Shown here: positions 28,056 through 37,885 of the stretch, one piece after another
Numbering within the stretch: the stretch's first letter is position 1
How the letters are laid out: each line of letters opens with the position of its first letter
Assembly (NCBI RefSeq): GCF_028737315.1
Contig: NZ_JAQZAO010000019.1
Location: 1-64,000 of the forward strand
DNA from: Actinomycetospora lemnae
Lineage (GTDB): Bacteria; Actinomycetota; Actinomycetes; Mycobacteriales; Pseudonocardiaceae
Reading direction: 5' to 3'
Length of the DNA stretch: 64,000 nucleotides
Translations under genes and position numbers: made by a program
The notes under the pieces: model-generated
What the model was told of the DNA's origin: nothing
Seen by the model: only the letters and a program-made list of their open reading frames with translations
Database searches by the model: none

Positions 28056-29285
28056 ATGACCGCTGCCCCGCTCGCCGACACGCGGGCCGACGCCACCGAG
28101 CCGCGCACCGAGCCCGTCCCCGCCGTCCCGTCCCCGGGGCGTGTCCTCGGTGTCGACGCCGCCCGCGGTGTCGCGCTGCTCGGGATGATGGCCGTGCACG
28201 CGCTCTACGTCGCCGACGCCGCGGGCCGCCCGACCTGGGTCGGCACGGTCGCCCTGGGCAACGCCGCGGCGCTGTTCGCGGTGCTCGCCGGCGTGGGCGT
28301 CGCGTTCCTCACCGGCCGGGCGCGGGTCCGCCCCGGCGCGGGCATCCGGCGCGCGGCCGCCTCGCTGACGGCGCGGGCGGTGGTGATCGGCGTGCTCGGG
28401 CTCGCCGTCGGGGACGTCACGGACCCCGAGATCGCGACCGTGATCCTCCCGTCCTACGCCGTGCTGTTCCTGCTCGCGATCCCGCTGGTGCTCCTGCCGA
28501 CCTGGGTCCTCGTCGGGGGCGCCGTGCTGGGCGCGGCCGGGATCCCGTTCGCGAGCCACCTCGTGCGGGCTCACCTGCCCCTGCCGGAGCTCGGCAACCC
28601 GTCGCTGTCGTGGGTCGTCACCGACCCCCTCGGGCTCGTGCGCGAGCTCTTCCTCACCGGCTCGTTCCCGGCGCTGTCGTGGCTGCCCTACCTCGCGGTC
28701 GGGCTCGCGGTCGGGCGGGCGCGGCTGCGCTCGCGGCGGCTCGCGGCCGGGCTCGCCGGGGGTGGGGTCGCGCTCGCGGCGGCCGCGGCCGGGACGTCGG
28801 CGCTGCTGCTCGGGCCGGGCGGCGGGCTCGCGCGGATCACCGGGGCCTCGTCCGGCCTCGACCCCGCCGTCGTCGGGGAGGCCCTGACGATCGGCCCGGA
28901 CGGGACGACGCCGACCACGACCTGGTGGTGGCTCGCCGTCGACAGCCCGCACTCCTCGACGCCGCTCGACCTCGCCCGCACGATCGGTGTCGCGCTCGCC
29001 GTGCTCGGGGTGATGCTGCTGCTCGACCGTGTGGGCGGGCCCGTCGTCGCGGTGGTGCGGGCGCCCCTCGCGGCGGCCGGGGCGATGACGCTGACCTTCT
29101 ACACGCTGCACGTCCTGTTCGTCGGCTCGCCGGTGGACGTCTACGAGCCGATGGCCGGCTACGTCGTGCAGGTCGTGGCGGTGCTGGTCCTCGGGACGGC
29201 GTGGCGGGCGACCGCGGGGCGGGGGCCGCTGGAGACGGTCGCCTCGGCGGCGGGTGCCCGCGCGGCGCGGTGGGTCGCGCCCTGA
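28056..29285 (+). CDS. Multi-pass membrane protein, DUF418/DUF1624 (acyltransferase-like)
   Basis: 409 residues, with about ten hydrophobic helices and a hydrophilic N-terminal 25 residues. The opening signature VLGVDAARGVALLGMMAVHAL is that of the heparan-alpha-glucosaminide N-acetyltransferase-like (HGSNAT) and DUF418 proteins, which move acyl groups across or at the membrane. A late LTFYTLHVLFVGSP helix fits DUF418. ATG with a GAGGAG box 8 bases upstream; 11 bases after the M1 peptidase. Last gene of the Pls-like operon. It might acylate or export the operon's product, which is inference. Confidence 0.8.
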   Translation: MTAAPLADTRADATEPRTEPVPAVPSPGRVLGVDAARGVALLGMMAVHALYVADAAGRPTWVGTVALGNAAALFAVLAGVGVAFLTGRARVRPGAGIRRAAASLTARAVVIGVLGLAVGDVTDPEIATVILPSYAVLFLLAIPLVLLPTWVLVGGAVLGAAGIPFASHLVRAHLPLPELGNPSLSWVVTDPLGLVRELFLTGSFPALSWLPYLAVGLAVGRARLRSRRLAAGLAGGGVALAAAAAGTSALLLGPGGGLARITGASSGLDPAVVGEALTIGPDGTTPTTTWWWLAVDSPHSSTPLDLARTIGVALAVLGVMLLLDRVGGPVVAVVRAPLAAAGAMTLTFYTLHVLFVGSPVDVYEPMAGYVVQVVAVLVLGTAWRATAGRGPLETVASAAGARAARWVAP

Positions 29286-29390
29286 TCAGCGGGTCCTCCC
29301 CGGGCGGGGTCGGGTCTTCCCTACTCCCCGGGCGCCGCGGCGGCCCCAGGCTCGTGATCGTCCCGCTCGAGCCCGCCGTTGGAGACCGCG

Positions 29391-30887
29391 ATGACCTACC
29401 ACCTCGGTGTCGACCTCGGTACGACGGCCACCACGGCCGCCGTGCACCGTGCCGGCCGTGCCGGTGTCGTCATCCTCGGCGAGCGCAGCGCGGCCATCCC
29501 CTCGCTGCTGCTCTGGCCGGCCGAGGGGTCGCCGCTCATCGGTGACGACGCCGAGCGGCGCGCCGCCGACGAGCCCACCCGCATCGCCCGCGGCATCCGT
29601 CCCCGCCTCCTCGACCCGGTGCCGTTCTCGCTCGGCGGCGCGCCCTTCGCCGCGAGCGCGCTGCTCGGGGTGCTGCTGCGCCGGGTCGTCGACCTCGTCG
29701 CCCAGCGCGAGGGCGGGGCGCCGGACGGCGTCGTCCTGACCCACCCCGCGACGTGGGGCTCGGCGCACCGCGAGGCGTTCGCCGACGTGGCCGCCTCGCT
29801 CGGGCTCGGCGAGGTCGCCCTCGTGACCGCGCCGGAGGCGGCCGTCACCGACCACCTGGCGCGCCGCGGTGTCGTCGCCGTGGGGACGCTCGCCGTCGTC
29901 GACCTCGGCGGCGGCAGCCTCGACGCGACGGTGGTGGCGCACGGGCCCGGCGGGCTCACGGTGCTCGGGCGGCCCGAGGGCGTCGAGCACCCCGACGACG
30001 AGGAGCCGACCGAGGAGTGGATCCTCGCCGCGCTGCACCGGACGCTCGCGAGCGCCGGGCTCGGCGCGGCCGACCTCGACGGCGTCCTGCTCACGGGTCG
30101 CTCGACGCGGATGGGCGTGCTGGCGGCGTCGTTGACCGCGGCGCTCGGCCGCCCGGTCGAGGCCGGGCCGGAGCCGGAGCACGCGGTCGCGATCGGCGCC
30201 GCGCGGCTCGGCGCGCACGTCGCCGCGCCGGCGGCGCCCCGCCCGCCCCGTCCGGTGGTGGACGCGGAGCCCGTGACCGCGATCGTCGAGCACCCCGTGC
30301 CAGCCGCCGTGGGAGCCGTGGGAGCCGTGGGAGCCGCGGGCGCCGCGGGCCTCCCGGCCCCGTCGCCGGCCGGCCCGGTCGTCGCGCCCCCGCGGCGACG
30401 GTCCCGGCGTGGCCTGGTCGCCGGGCTCGCCGCGGCCGCGATCGTGCTGGGCGCGGCCGGTGGGGGCACGCTCGCGCTGCTCGGCGCCGCGTCCCCGGCC
30501 GTCGCGGCCCCGCCGGTGACGGTCCCCGCGGCGCCGGTCGCGGCGGAGACCACGACCACCACCACCACAGAGCCCGCCGAGGAGCCCGCCGAGGAGCCGG
30601 ACGCGTCCGAGCCGACCGTCGCCTCGGTGGCCGAGACGTCCACGTCCGACACCACCACCCACGCCGTGACGCCCCGGACGCGCACGACCACCACCACGGC
30701 GACCGCGGACACGTCGGACCACCGCCCCCGCGGCTCCCACGACGACCGGCAGGACGGGGGACGCGACGACGGACGCGACGACTCCGGCCGCCACGAGGGA
30801 GGGACCGAGGATCCCGACCCCGACGACCCGGGCTCCGACCCGTCCACCGGCGACGACACCCAGACCCCGCCCGACCAGCACAGGTGA
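29391..30887 (+). CDS. Hsp70-like ATPase with a membrane anchor and acidic Thr-rich tail
   Basis: 498 residues. The N-terminal 300 residues form an Hsp70/actin-fold ATPase: phosphate 1 motif YHLGVDLGTTATTAAV, phosphate 2 LAVVDLGGGSLDATVV, and the adenosine motif region VLLTGRSTRMGVL. No DnaK substrate-binding domain follows. Instead there is an Ala/Pro linker, an Arg-rich patch, one transmembrane helix (GLVAGLAAAAIVLGAAGGGTLALL) and a 110-residue Thr/Asp/Ser/Pro-rich tail, presumably outside the membrane. Such membrane Hsp70-like proteins are common in actinobacteria and of unclear function. The ATG at 29391 has GGAG upstream; a TTG four codons earlier is unlikely. No DnaJ or GrpE gene is nearby. 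Confidence 0.82.
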   Translation: MTYHLGVDLGTTATTAAVHRAGRAGVVILGERSAAIPSLLLWPAEGSPLIGDDAERRAADEPTRIARGIRPRLLDPVPFSLGGAPFAASALLGVLLRRVVDLVAQREGGAPDGVVLTHPATWGSAHREAFADVAASLGLGEVALVTAPEAAVTDHLARRGVVAVGTLAVVDLGGGSLDATVVAHGPGGLTVLGRPEGVEHPDDEEPTEEWILAALHRTLASAGLGAADLDGVLLTGRSTRMGVLAASLTAALGRPVEAGPEPEHAVAIGAARLGAHVAAPAAPRPPRPVVDAEPVTAIVEHPVPAAVGAVGAVGAAGAAGLPAPSPAGPVVAPPRRRSRRGLVAGLAAAAIVLGAAGGGTLALLGAASPAVAAPPVTVPAAPVAAETTTTTTTEPAEEPAEEPDASEPTVASVAETSTSDTTTHAVTPRTRTTTTTATADTSDHRPRGSHDDRQDGGRDDGRDDSGRHEGGTEDPDPDDPGSDPSTGDDTQTPPDQHR

Positions 30888-30957
30888 TCATCGGCGAGCA
30901 CCGCCTGAGCGCCGTCTGAGCGCCGCCTGCTCTACGGCTGGGCGAGGCCCGGGGTCG

Positions 30958-30999
30958 TGCCAGCCTGGCGTCCACGCTGGCGCTCAACGCCAGGATTTC
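30958..30999 (-). repeat. Palindromic repeat P2, inverted copy
   Basis: Reverse orientation of the P2 element (its complement carries CCTGGCGTTGAGCGCCAGCG and GGACGCCAGGCTG). Together with 31050-31096 it makes an outward-facing inverted pair about 50 bases apart. The first copy lies about 70 bases after the Hsp70-like gene and may end its transcript. Confidence 0.78.
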
Positions 31000-31049
31000 C
31001 CCCAGCTCGACCCCGGCCGGTCCGGCACCCCTCGCCCGTGATCGTGGTG

Positions 31050-31096
31050 GGTTTCCTGACGTCTGACGCCAGCGTGGACGCCAGGCTGAACAACCT
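31050..31096 (+). repeat. Palindromic repeat P2, direct copy
   Basis: Contains TTTCCTGACGT then GACGCCAGCGTGGACGCCAG, matching 15207-15257 and 61203-61251. It ends 8 bases before the stop of the cbbY-like gene, so it may terminate the minus-strand prk-cbbY transcript. Confidence 0.78.
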
Positions 31097-31103
31097 CGGT
31101 GCG

Positions 31104-31862
31104 CTAGTGGGCGCGGGCGCGGGGGGTGCGGGCGAGGGCGGTGCCGAGCTCGGCGGTGGTGAGCTGGTGGGGGGTGTCGAAGCCCTCGCGCACGATCGCC
31201 GCGCCGCGCACGTCGTGGTCGGCGGTGTAGTGGTTGGTCACCACGACCGTCGCGAGCCCCGCCGCCAGCGCCGCCCGCAGGCCCGGGCCGGAGTCCTCGA
31301 CCGCCACGGTCCGCGCGGCGTCGACGTCGAGCCGGGCGAGTGCCAACCGGTAGGCCTCGGGATCGGGCTTGAGCTCCGCGACGTCGTCACCGCACACCAC
31401 GACCTCGGCCGTCCCCGCGCCGAGCAGGTGGGCGAGCAGCGGCTCCACCCACGCCCGCCGACCCGTCGTCGCGACGGCGATGCGCACGCCGTGGGCGCGC
31501 AGGTCGTCGACGAGCGCGGGTAGGCCCGGGCGCGGACCGATGTCGCCGCGCCGGACGACGTCGACGAACAGGTCGGTCTTCGTGCGGTGCACCGCCGCGG
31601 CGACCTCGTCGGCGTCCTCGAGGCCACGAGCCCGCAGCACCGCCGCGACCCGCTGCCGCCCGCCGGTGATCGTCAGCAGCTCGCCGTAGTGCTCGACGTC
31701 CCACGACAGGTCGAGGCCGTGCGCCGCGAACGCCTCGTTGAACGCCACACGGTGCCCGTCGCGCTCGGTGTCGGCGAGGGTGCCGTCGACGTCGAAGACG
31801 ACGGCCTCCGGGAGACGCCGGGGCGCGGCGCCCGAGCCGTCGGAGGGCAGGTCGGCGATCAC
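31104..31862 (-). CDS. cbbY: HAD phosphatase, CbbY/phosphoglycolate-phosphatase-like
   Basis: 252-residue HAD hydrolase. Motif I is VVFDVDGTLADTE, motif II VATTGRRAW, the motif III lysine is in ELKPDPEAYRLAL, and motif IV is VAVEDSGPGLRAA. A helical cap lies between motifs I and II. In CO2-fixation loci such proteins remove 2-phosphoglycolate or the RuBisCO inhibitor xylulose-1,5-bisphosphate. The GTG start overlaps the phosphoribulokinase stop by 4 bases, which supports the Calvin-cycle role. Which of the two substrates it uses cannot be told from the sequence. Confidence 0.85.
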   Translation of the reverse strand: MIADLPSDGSGAAPRRLPEAVVFDVDGTLADTERDGHRVAFNEAFAAHGLDLSWDVEHYGELLTITGGRQRVAAVLRARGLEDADEVAAAVHRTKTDLFVDVVRRGDIGPRPGLPALVDDLRAHGVRIAVATTGRRAWVEPLLAHLLGAGTAEVVVCGDDVAELKPDPEAYRLALARLDVDAARTVAVEDSGPGLRAALAAGLATVVVTNHYTADHDVRGAAIVREGFDTPHQLTTAELGTALARTPRARAH

Positions 31863-32803
31863 CGCGCGGCCTCCGTCAGGTGGTAGAGCAGCAGGAGCTG
31901 GGCGATCGCGAGCGGCTCGCTGCGCCCGTCGCCCAGCCGCCCGAGGCACTCCGGGGTCTCGGTGTCGGGCGCGCCGAGCGAGGTCCAGATCGCCTTCTCC
32001 ACCGCGAGGCTCTCCTCGCGCGGCACGTAGCCGTGCACGTGCAGCGACTCGACCGGCCGGCCGTCGGGGTCCCGCTCGAGCTTGAGGTGCATGGCGCGCG
32101 AGAGCCCGGGCTGCAGGGCCTCGGTGAGGTCGGGGTGGTCGATCGTCGGCCGCATCATCATCGTCGCCGACAGCGGGGTGTCCGGCGGGTCGTCGCGGCT
32201 CTCGATCGGCGCGAAGCGCACGACGAGGTCGGCGTTGGCCCGCTGCGGGCGGATGTAGGCCTCCGACTCCGGCTCGCGGCGCTCGAGCTCGGCGAGCACC
32301 TTCTCCTCGGTGTAGCCGCGCTTGCTCGTGTCCCGCGCGACCTTCCACCCGCGGCGGATCTCCTCGGGCGGGTCGAGGAAGACGGTGACGTCGAAGCAGG
32401 CCCGCGACAGCTTGCTCCACAGCGGGAACAGCCCCTCGACGATGACGAACTCGGCGGGCTCGACCAGCTCGGGACGCACGAGCTGTCCGGTGCCGTGGTC
32501 GTAGACCGGCTTGAGCACGGGCGCGCCCGTCGCCAGCAGCTGCAGGTGCTGCTCCATGATCTCGAGGTGGTTGCAGTCGGGGTGGAGCGCGGTGAACGGC
32601 AGGTCCTTGCGCTCCTCCCGGTCGTAGCGGTGGTAGTCGTCGGTGCACAGCGACACGCACCGCTCGGGGCCGAGGGCCTCCACCAGACCGCGGGTCATCG
32701 TCGTCTTGCCGGCGGCGCTGTCCCCGGCGATCGCGAGCATCACCGGGCGACGCTGTGGCGGCACCCCGCCGGCGCGCCGGATGCGCAGGGACTTGTCGGG
32801 CAC
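31859..32803 (-). CDS. prk: Phosphoribulokinase
   Basis: Makes ribulose-1,5-bisphosphate from ribulose-5-phosphate for RuBisCO. 314 residues. The P-loop is AIAGDSAAGKTTMTRGLVEAL; DDYHRYDREERKDL and YDHGTGQL are active-site blocks of the bacterial enzyme, and EFVIVEGLFPLWS is the Walker-B-like strand. GTG start with GGGAG 5 bases upstream. It is the first gene of the minus-strand prk-cbbY pair, divergent from the two-component and cbbLSX genes, so the 185-base gap should hold both promoters. Confidence 0.93.
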   Translation of the reverse strand: MPDKSLRIRRAGGVPPQRRPVMLAIAGDSAAGKTTMTRGLVEALGPERCVSLCTDDYHRYDREERKDLPFTALHPDCNHLEIMEQHLQLLATGAPVLKPVYDHGTGQLVRPELVEPAEFVIVEGLFPLWSKLSRACFDVTVFLDPPEEIRRGWKVARDTSKRGYTEEKVLAELERREPESEAYIRPQRANADLVVRFAPIESRDDPPDTPLSATMMMRPTIDHPDLTEALQPGLSRAMHLKLERDPDGRPVESLHVHGYVPREESLAVEKAIWTSLGAPDTETPECLGRLGDGRSEPLAIAQLLLLYHLTEAAR

Positions 32804-32880
32804 GAGGTCTCCCTTCGTCGATCCGGACGCTAGGGATCGCCGGCCGGCCCGTACTCCCCCGTGACGGGGGGTGCGGCGGG

Positions 32881-32950
32881 GGAGACGCAGCGGAGCGGAG
32901 CTCGACCGTCGAGGGGGAGAACGCAGCGGAGCGGAGCTCGACCGTGGAGG
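32881..32950 (+). repeat. Tandem 34-36 base repeat between prk and the response regulator
   Basis: Two near-identical units (32881-32914 and 32915-32950) share CGCAGCGGAGCGGAGCTCGA followed by CCGT and GAGG, with the beginning of a third. A degenerate copy spans about 33659-33683 at the kinase start, and a related copy lies inside the mftC 3' end (43361-43400). It occupies the divergent promoter region, so regulator binding is possible. Confidence 0.8.
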
Positions 32951-32988
32951 GGGAGACGGCGCCGGGTGGCGTCCCTAGGGTGGGTCGG

Positions 32989-33651
32989 ATGACGGGGACC
33001 GCACCGCTGCGCGTGGTCCTGGTCGACGACCACGAGATGGTGATCGTCGGCCTCAAGGCGATGCTCGCCCCGTTCGCCGGCCGGGTCCGGGTGGTGGGCA
33101 GCGCGAACGGCGCCCGCGAGGCCCTCGACGTCGCGGTGTCGCTGGCCCCCGACATCGTCCTGTGCGACGTGCGCCTGCGCGGCGACAGCGGCCTCGACCT
33201 GTGCCGCAGCCTCGCCGAGCGGGCGCCGGGGCAGAAGGTCGTGCTGCTCTCGGTCTACGACGACGAGCAGTACCTCTACCAGGCCCTCCGCGCCGGGGCG
33301 GCCGGCTACCTGCTCAAGCACATCGGCGGCGAGGAGCTCGTCCGCCACCTCGAGCTGGCCGCGTCCGGCACGACGGTCGTCGACGCGACGATGGCCGGCC
33401 GCGCGGCGGCGTCGGCGGCCCGCCTGGAGCGCGACGAGTTCTGGCCCGGCGCACACCTGGGGCTCACGCAGCGCGAGAGCGAGGTCCTCGCGCTGCTCGT
33501 CGCCGGGCACAGCAACCGCGCCATCGCCGCCGAGCTCGTCATCGGCGACGAGACGGTGAAGAGCCACGTGCGCTCGCTGCTGCGCAAGCTCGCGGTGCCC
33601 GACCGCACCGCCGCCGTCGCCGCGGCGCTGCGCGAGGGGGTGTTCCGGTGA
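32989..33651 (+). CDS. NarL/LuxR-type response regulator
   Basis: 220 residues. The receiver domain starts RVVLVDDHEMVIVGL, has the phospho-acceptor aspartate near residue 60 (IVLCDVRLRG) and the lysine in YLLKHIGG. The LuxR helix-turn-helix is LTQRESEVLALLVAGHSNRAIAAELVIGDETVKSHVRSLLRKL. The ATG at 32989 follows the repeat region. Its stop overlaps the kinase GTG (GTGA). It sits between the divergent prk and cbbL genes, so control of CO2 fixation is a reasonable guess. Confidence 0.9.
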   Translation: MTGTAPLRVVLVDDHEMVIVGLKAMLAPFAGRVRVVGSANGAREALDVAVSLAPDIVLCDVRLRGDSGLDLCRSLAERAPGQKVVLLSVYDDEQYLYQALRAGAAGYLLKHIGGEELVRHLELAASGTTVVDATMAGRAAASAARLERDEFWPGAHLGLTQRESEVLALLVAGHSNRAIAAELVIGDETVKSHVRSLLRKLAVPDRTAAVAAALREGVFR

Positions 33652-34904
33652 GGGACACGGCGCGGGGCGGAGCTGGACCCGTGAGTCAGCCCCGCGGCCT
33701 GGGCCTCGCCGACCCCGAGCGGGAGAACGCCGTCCTGTTCGCGATCATCGAGGCCGCGACGAGCGGGCCGGGCGTGGAGCCGCTGGCCGCCGCCGTCGCA
33801 CGCGTGATCACCGAGGCCACGGCCACCGACGTCTGCTTCGTGCACGTCCTCGACGACACCGAGCCGTCGCTGACCCTCGCCGGCGCCACGCCGCCGTTCG
33901 ACGCGCAGGTCGGCGTGGTGCGGCTCCCCCTCGGGACGGGCGTGACGGGCTGGGTCGCGAGCCACCGCGAGCCCGTCGTCATCCCCGCCGACAAGCAGGA
34001 CGACCCGCGCTACGTCGCCATCCCGGAGCTGCGCGGCGAGGCGTACACGTCGATGGTCTCGGTGCCGATGGAGAGCGAGCCGGCGGGCCTGGTCGGGGTG
34101 CTCAACGTCCACACCGTCGCGCGCCGGGAGTTCGACGACCGCGACGTCCGCGTGCTGCGCACCATCGGGCGGCTCGTGGCGGGCGCGGTGCACCAGGCCC
34201 GGATGCACCGCCGGCTCGCCGCCCGCGAGGAGGCGCACGGGCGGTTCGCCGAGCAGATGGTCGCGGCGCAGGAGGCCGAGCGGCAGCGGCTGGCGCGCGA
34301 CATCCACGACGGCATCTCGCAGCGGCTGGTGACGCTGTCGTTCCACCTCGACGCCGTGCGCACGTTCCTCGACCGGGCCGAGGCGCAGGCCGCGCGGACC
34401 GACCTCGCCACCGCGTGCGACCTCGTCCTCACCACCCTCGACGAGGCCCGCGCGGCGATCGGGGCGCTGCGCCCGCCGGTGCTCGACGACCTCGGGCTCG
34501 CCGGCGCGCTCGCCGCCCTGGCCCGCGGGCTGCCCGACGCGCGTGTCGTCCTCGACCTCGACGACCGCCGCCTGCCCGAGCACGTCGAGGTCGCGCTGTA
34601 CCGGATCGCGCAGGAGACCCTGCAGAACGTCCTCAAGCATGCCGGGGCCGACGAGGTCGACGTGCGCCTGGCGGCCACCGACGGCGGGGTGCAGCTGACG
34701 CTCGCCGACGACGGCGTCGGGTTCGACCCCCAGGACGGCCGGGCGGGCGTCCACGGCTACGGCCTCGCCTCGGTGCGCGAGCGCGCGGAGCTCGTCGGCG
34801 GCACCGTGCGGGTGATCTCGCGGCCGGGGACCGGCACGTCGGTGACCGTCACCGTCCCCCTCGACGATCAGGCGATCGACGAAGGGTCCGCCCGGAACAC
34901 TTGA
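33648..34904 (+). CDS. GAF-domain histidine kinase (HisKA_3)
   Basis: 418 residues from the coupled GTG. A GAF sensor domain spans about 27-180 (PLGTGVTGWVASHREPVVIPA, TSMVSVPM). The dimerisation/phosphoacceptor helix is EAERQRLARDIHDGISQRL, histidine near 220. The ATPase domain shows YRIAQETLQNVLKHAGADEV and LADDGVGFDPQ. No transmembrane helix, so it is cytosolic. A second GTG at 33681 would skip a stretch resembling the nearby tandem repeat and could be the real start. It is paired with the preceding regulator and lies 36 bases before cbbL, possibly the same transcript. Confidence 0.9.
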   Translation: MRDTARGGAGPVSQPRGLGLADPERENAVLFAIIEAATSGPGVEPLAAAVARVITEATATDVCFVHVLDDTEPSLTLAGATPPFDAQVGVVRLPLGTGVTGWVASHREPVVIPADKQDDPRYVAIPELRGEAYTSMVSVPMESEPAGLVGVLNVHTVARREFDDRDVRVLRTIGRLVAGAVHQARMHRRLAAREEAHGRFAEQMVAAQEAERQRLARDIHDGISQRLVTLSFHLDAVRTFLDRAEAQAARTDLATACDLVLTTLDEARAAIGALRPPVLDDLGLAGALAALARGLPDARVVLDLDDRRLPEHVEVALYRIAQETLQNVLKHAGADEVDVRLAATDGGVQLTLADDGVGFDPQDGRAGVHGYGLASVRERAELVGGTVRVISRPGTGTSVTVTVPLDDQAIDEGSARNT

Positions 34905-36365
<1,461 letters not shown>

Positions 36366-36375
36366 GGAGCACCGC

Positions 36376-36837
36376 ATGCGCATCACCCAGGGGACGTTCT
36401 CGTTCCTGCCCGACCTGACCGACGACGAGATCACCGCGCAGATCGCCTACGCGCTCGAGCACGGCTGGCCCTGCTCGGTGGAGTACACCGACGACCCGCA
36501 CCCCCGGAACACCTACTGGGAGATGTGGGGCCTGCCGCTGTTCGACCTGCAGGACCCGGCCGCGGTGCTCGACGAGGTGCGCGCGTGCCGCGACGAGCAC
36601 CCCGAGCACTACGTGCGCGTCAACGCCTACGACGCGGGCCTCGGCCGGCAGACCGTCGCCCTGTCGTTCCTGGTCAACCGGCCGAGCGAGGAGCCCGGCT
36701 TCCGCGTCGACCGCCAGGAGGGCGCGGACCGGCGCGTCCACTACTCGATCCACTCCTACGCCACGGAGCGGCCCGCGGGGTCCCGCTACGGCGGGGCCCG
36801 GGGCGGCTCGCGGAGCAACGGCCATGGGCAGCACTGA
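36376..36837 (+). CDS. cbbS: RuBisCO small subunit
   Basis: 153 residues. Begins [26 protein letters not shown] and contains the small-subunit hallmark [15 protein letters not shown]. The C-terminal region after about residue 110 is the long extension typical of red-type small subunits, here ending in a Gly/Arg/Ser-rich tail. ATG with GAGGAG upstream. Its last 14 bases overlap the start of cbbX, so all three are coupled. Confidence 0.96.
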   Translation: MRITQGTFSFLPDLTDDEITAQIAYALEHGWPCSVEYTDDPHPRNTYWEMWGLPLFDLQDPAAVLDEVRACRDEHPEHYVRVNAYDAGLGRQTVALSFLVNRPSEEPGFRVDRQEGADRRVHYSIHSYATERPAGSRYGGARGGSRSNGHGQH

Positions 36838-37822
36838 GAACGGACGGGTCTCCTTCGCGACGGCCGGGCGGGCGTCCCGTCCGGTCGTGGCGGAGCCGGA
36901 CCCCGGCGAGCCCACCGTGCCCGACGAGCCCGACGTCCTCGACCCGGACGCCACCGTCGACCTCGACGAGGTCCGGCGGGAGGCCGGGGTCGACGACGTG
37001 CTCGACGGGCTCGACCGCGAGCTCGTCGGGCTCGCGCCGGTCAAGGAGCGGCTGCGCGAGCTCGCGGCGCTGCTGGTCGTCGACCGGGTGCGCGAGCGCT
37101 TCGGCGTCACCACCGACCGCCCGACCCTGCACATGTGCTTCACCGGCAACCCGGGCACGGGCAAGACGACCGTCGCGCAGCGGATCGGGGACCTGCTGAA
37201 GGGTCTCGGCTTCCTGCGCCGCGGGCACCTCGTCACCGCGACGCGCGACGACCTCGTCGGCCAGTACGTCGGGCACACGGCGCCGAAGACGAAGGAGATC
37301 GTCGGCAAGGCGCGCGGCGGCGTGCTGTTCGTCGACGAGGCCTACTATCTGCACCGGCCGGGCAACGAGCGCGACTACGGCGGCGAGGCCATCGAGATCC
37401 TGCTGCAGGCGATGGAGTCCCACCGCGACGACCTCGTCGTCGTGCTCGCCGGCTACGCCGACCGGATGGCCACGTTCTTCGAGGCCAACCCGGGGATGCA
37501 GAGCCGGATCGCGCACCACGTCGACTTCCCGGACTTCAGCGCCGACGAGCTGGTGACCATCGCCGAGGGCATGGTCGCCGAGCAGGGGCTGGGGCTCTCG
37601 CCCGAGGCGCACACCGCGCTGCGCGAGTACCTGGCGCTGCGCCGCGAGCAGGAGTGGTTCGCCGGCGCCCGCAGCGTCCGCAACGCCCTCGACCGCGCCC
37701 GCATGCGCCAGGCCCGCCGTCTCGCGGAGGGCGGGAGCCGCGTCGGCCTCGCCGACCTCACCACCCTCCAGGCCGCCGACCTGCGCGCCAGTCGCGTCTT
37801 CGCCGGCGGCCACCGCACCTGA
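36824..37822 (+). CDS. cbbX: RuBisCO activase CbbX (AAA+)
   Basis: Remodels inhibited red-type RuBisCO by pulling the large-subunit C-terminus. 332 residues; about 60 N-terminal residues are acidic and disordered. AAA+ core: Walker [20 protein letters not shown], the pore loop region [16 protein letters not shown], Walker [13 protein letters not shown], sensor region [11 protein letters not shown], and the arginine-finger region [16 protein letters not shown]. Overlaps cbbS by 14 bases. A P4 palindrome begins 8 bases after its stop and probably ends the cbbLSX transcript. Confidence 0.95.
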   Translation: MGSTENGRVSFATAGRASRPVVAEPDPGEPTVPDEPDVLDPDATVDLDEVRREAGVDDVLDGLDRELVGLAPVKERLRELAALLVVDRVRERFGVTTDRPTLHMCFTGNPGTGKTTVAQRIGDLLKGLGFLRRGHLVTATRDDLVGQYVGHTAPKTKEIVGKARGGVLFVDEAYYLHRPGNERDYGGEAIEILLQAMESHRDDLVVVLAGYADRMATFFEANPGMQSRIAHHVDFPDFSADELVTIAEGMVAEQGLGLSPEAHTALREYLALRREQEWFAGARSVRNALDRARMRQARRLAEGGSRVGLADLTTLQAADLRASRVFAGGHRT

Positions 37823-37830
37823 CCGCCCCC

Positions 37831-37874
37831 ATGTGAGCACTTTCGACGGCTATAGCCGTGGAAAGTGCTCACAT
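37831..37874. repeat. Palindromic repeat P4, copy 3, after cbbX
   Basis: 44-base palindrome with ATGTGAGCACTTTC and GAAAGTGCTCACAT as outer arms and ACGGCTATAGCCGT at the centre; 20 of 21 positions pair. Same plan and centre as 17792-17831. It lies between the cbbX stop and the LysR gene start and can serve as a terminator. Confidence 0.85.
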
Positions 37875-37885
37875 AGGTTCGGCGG

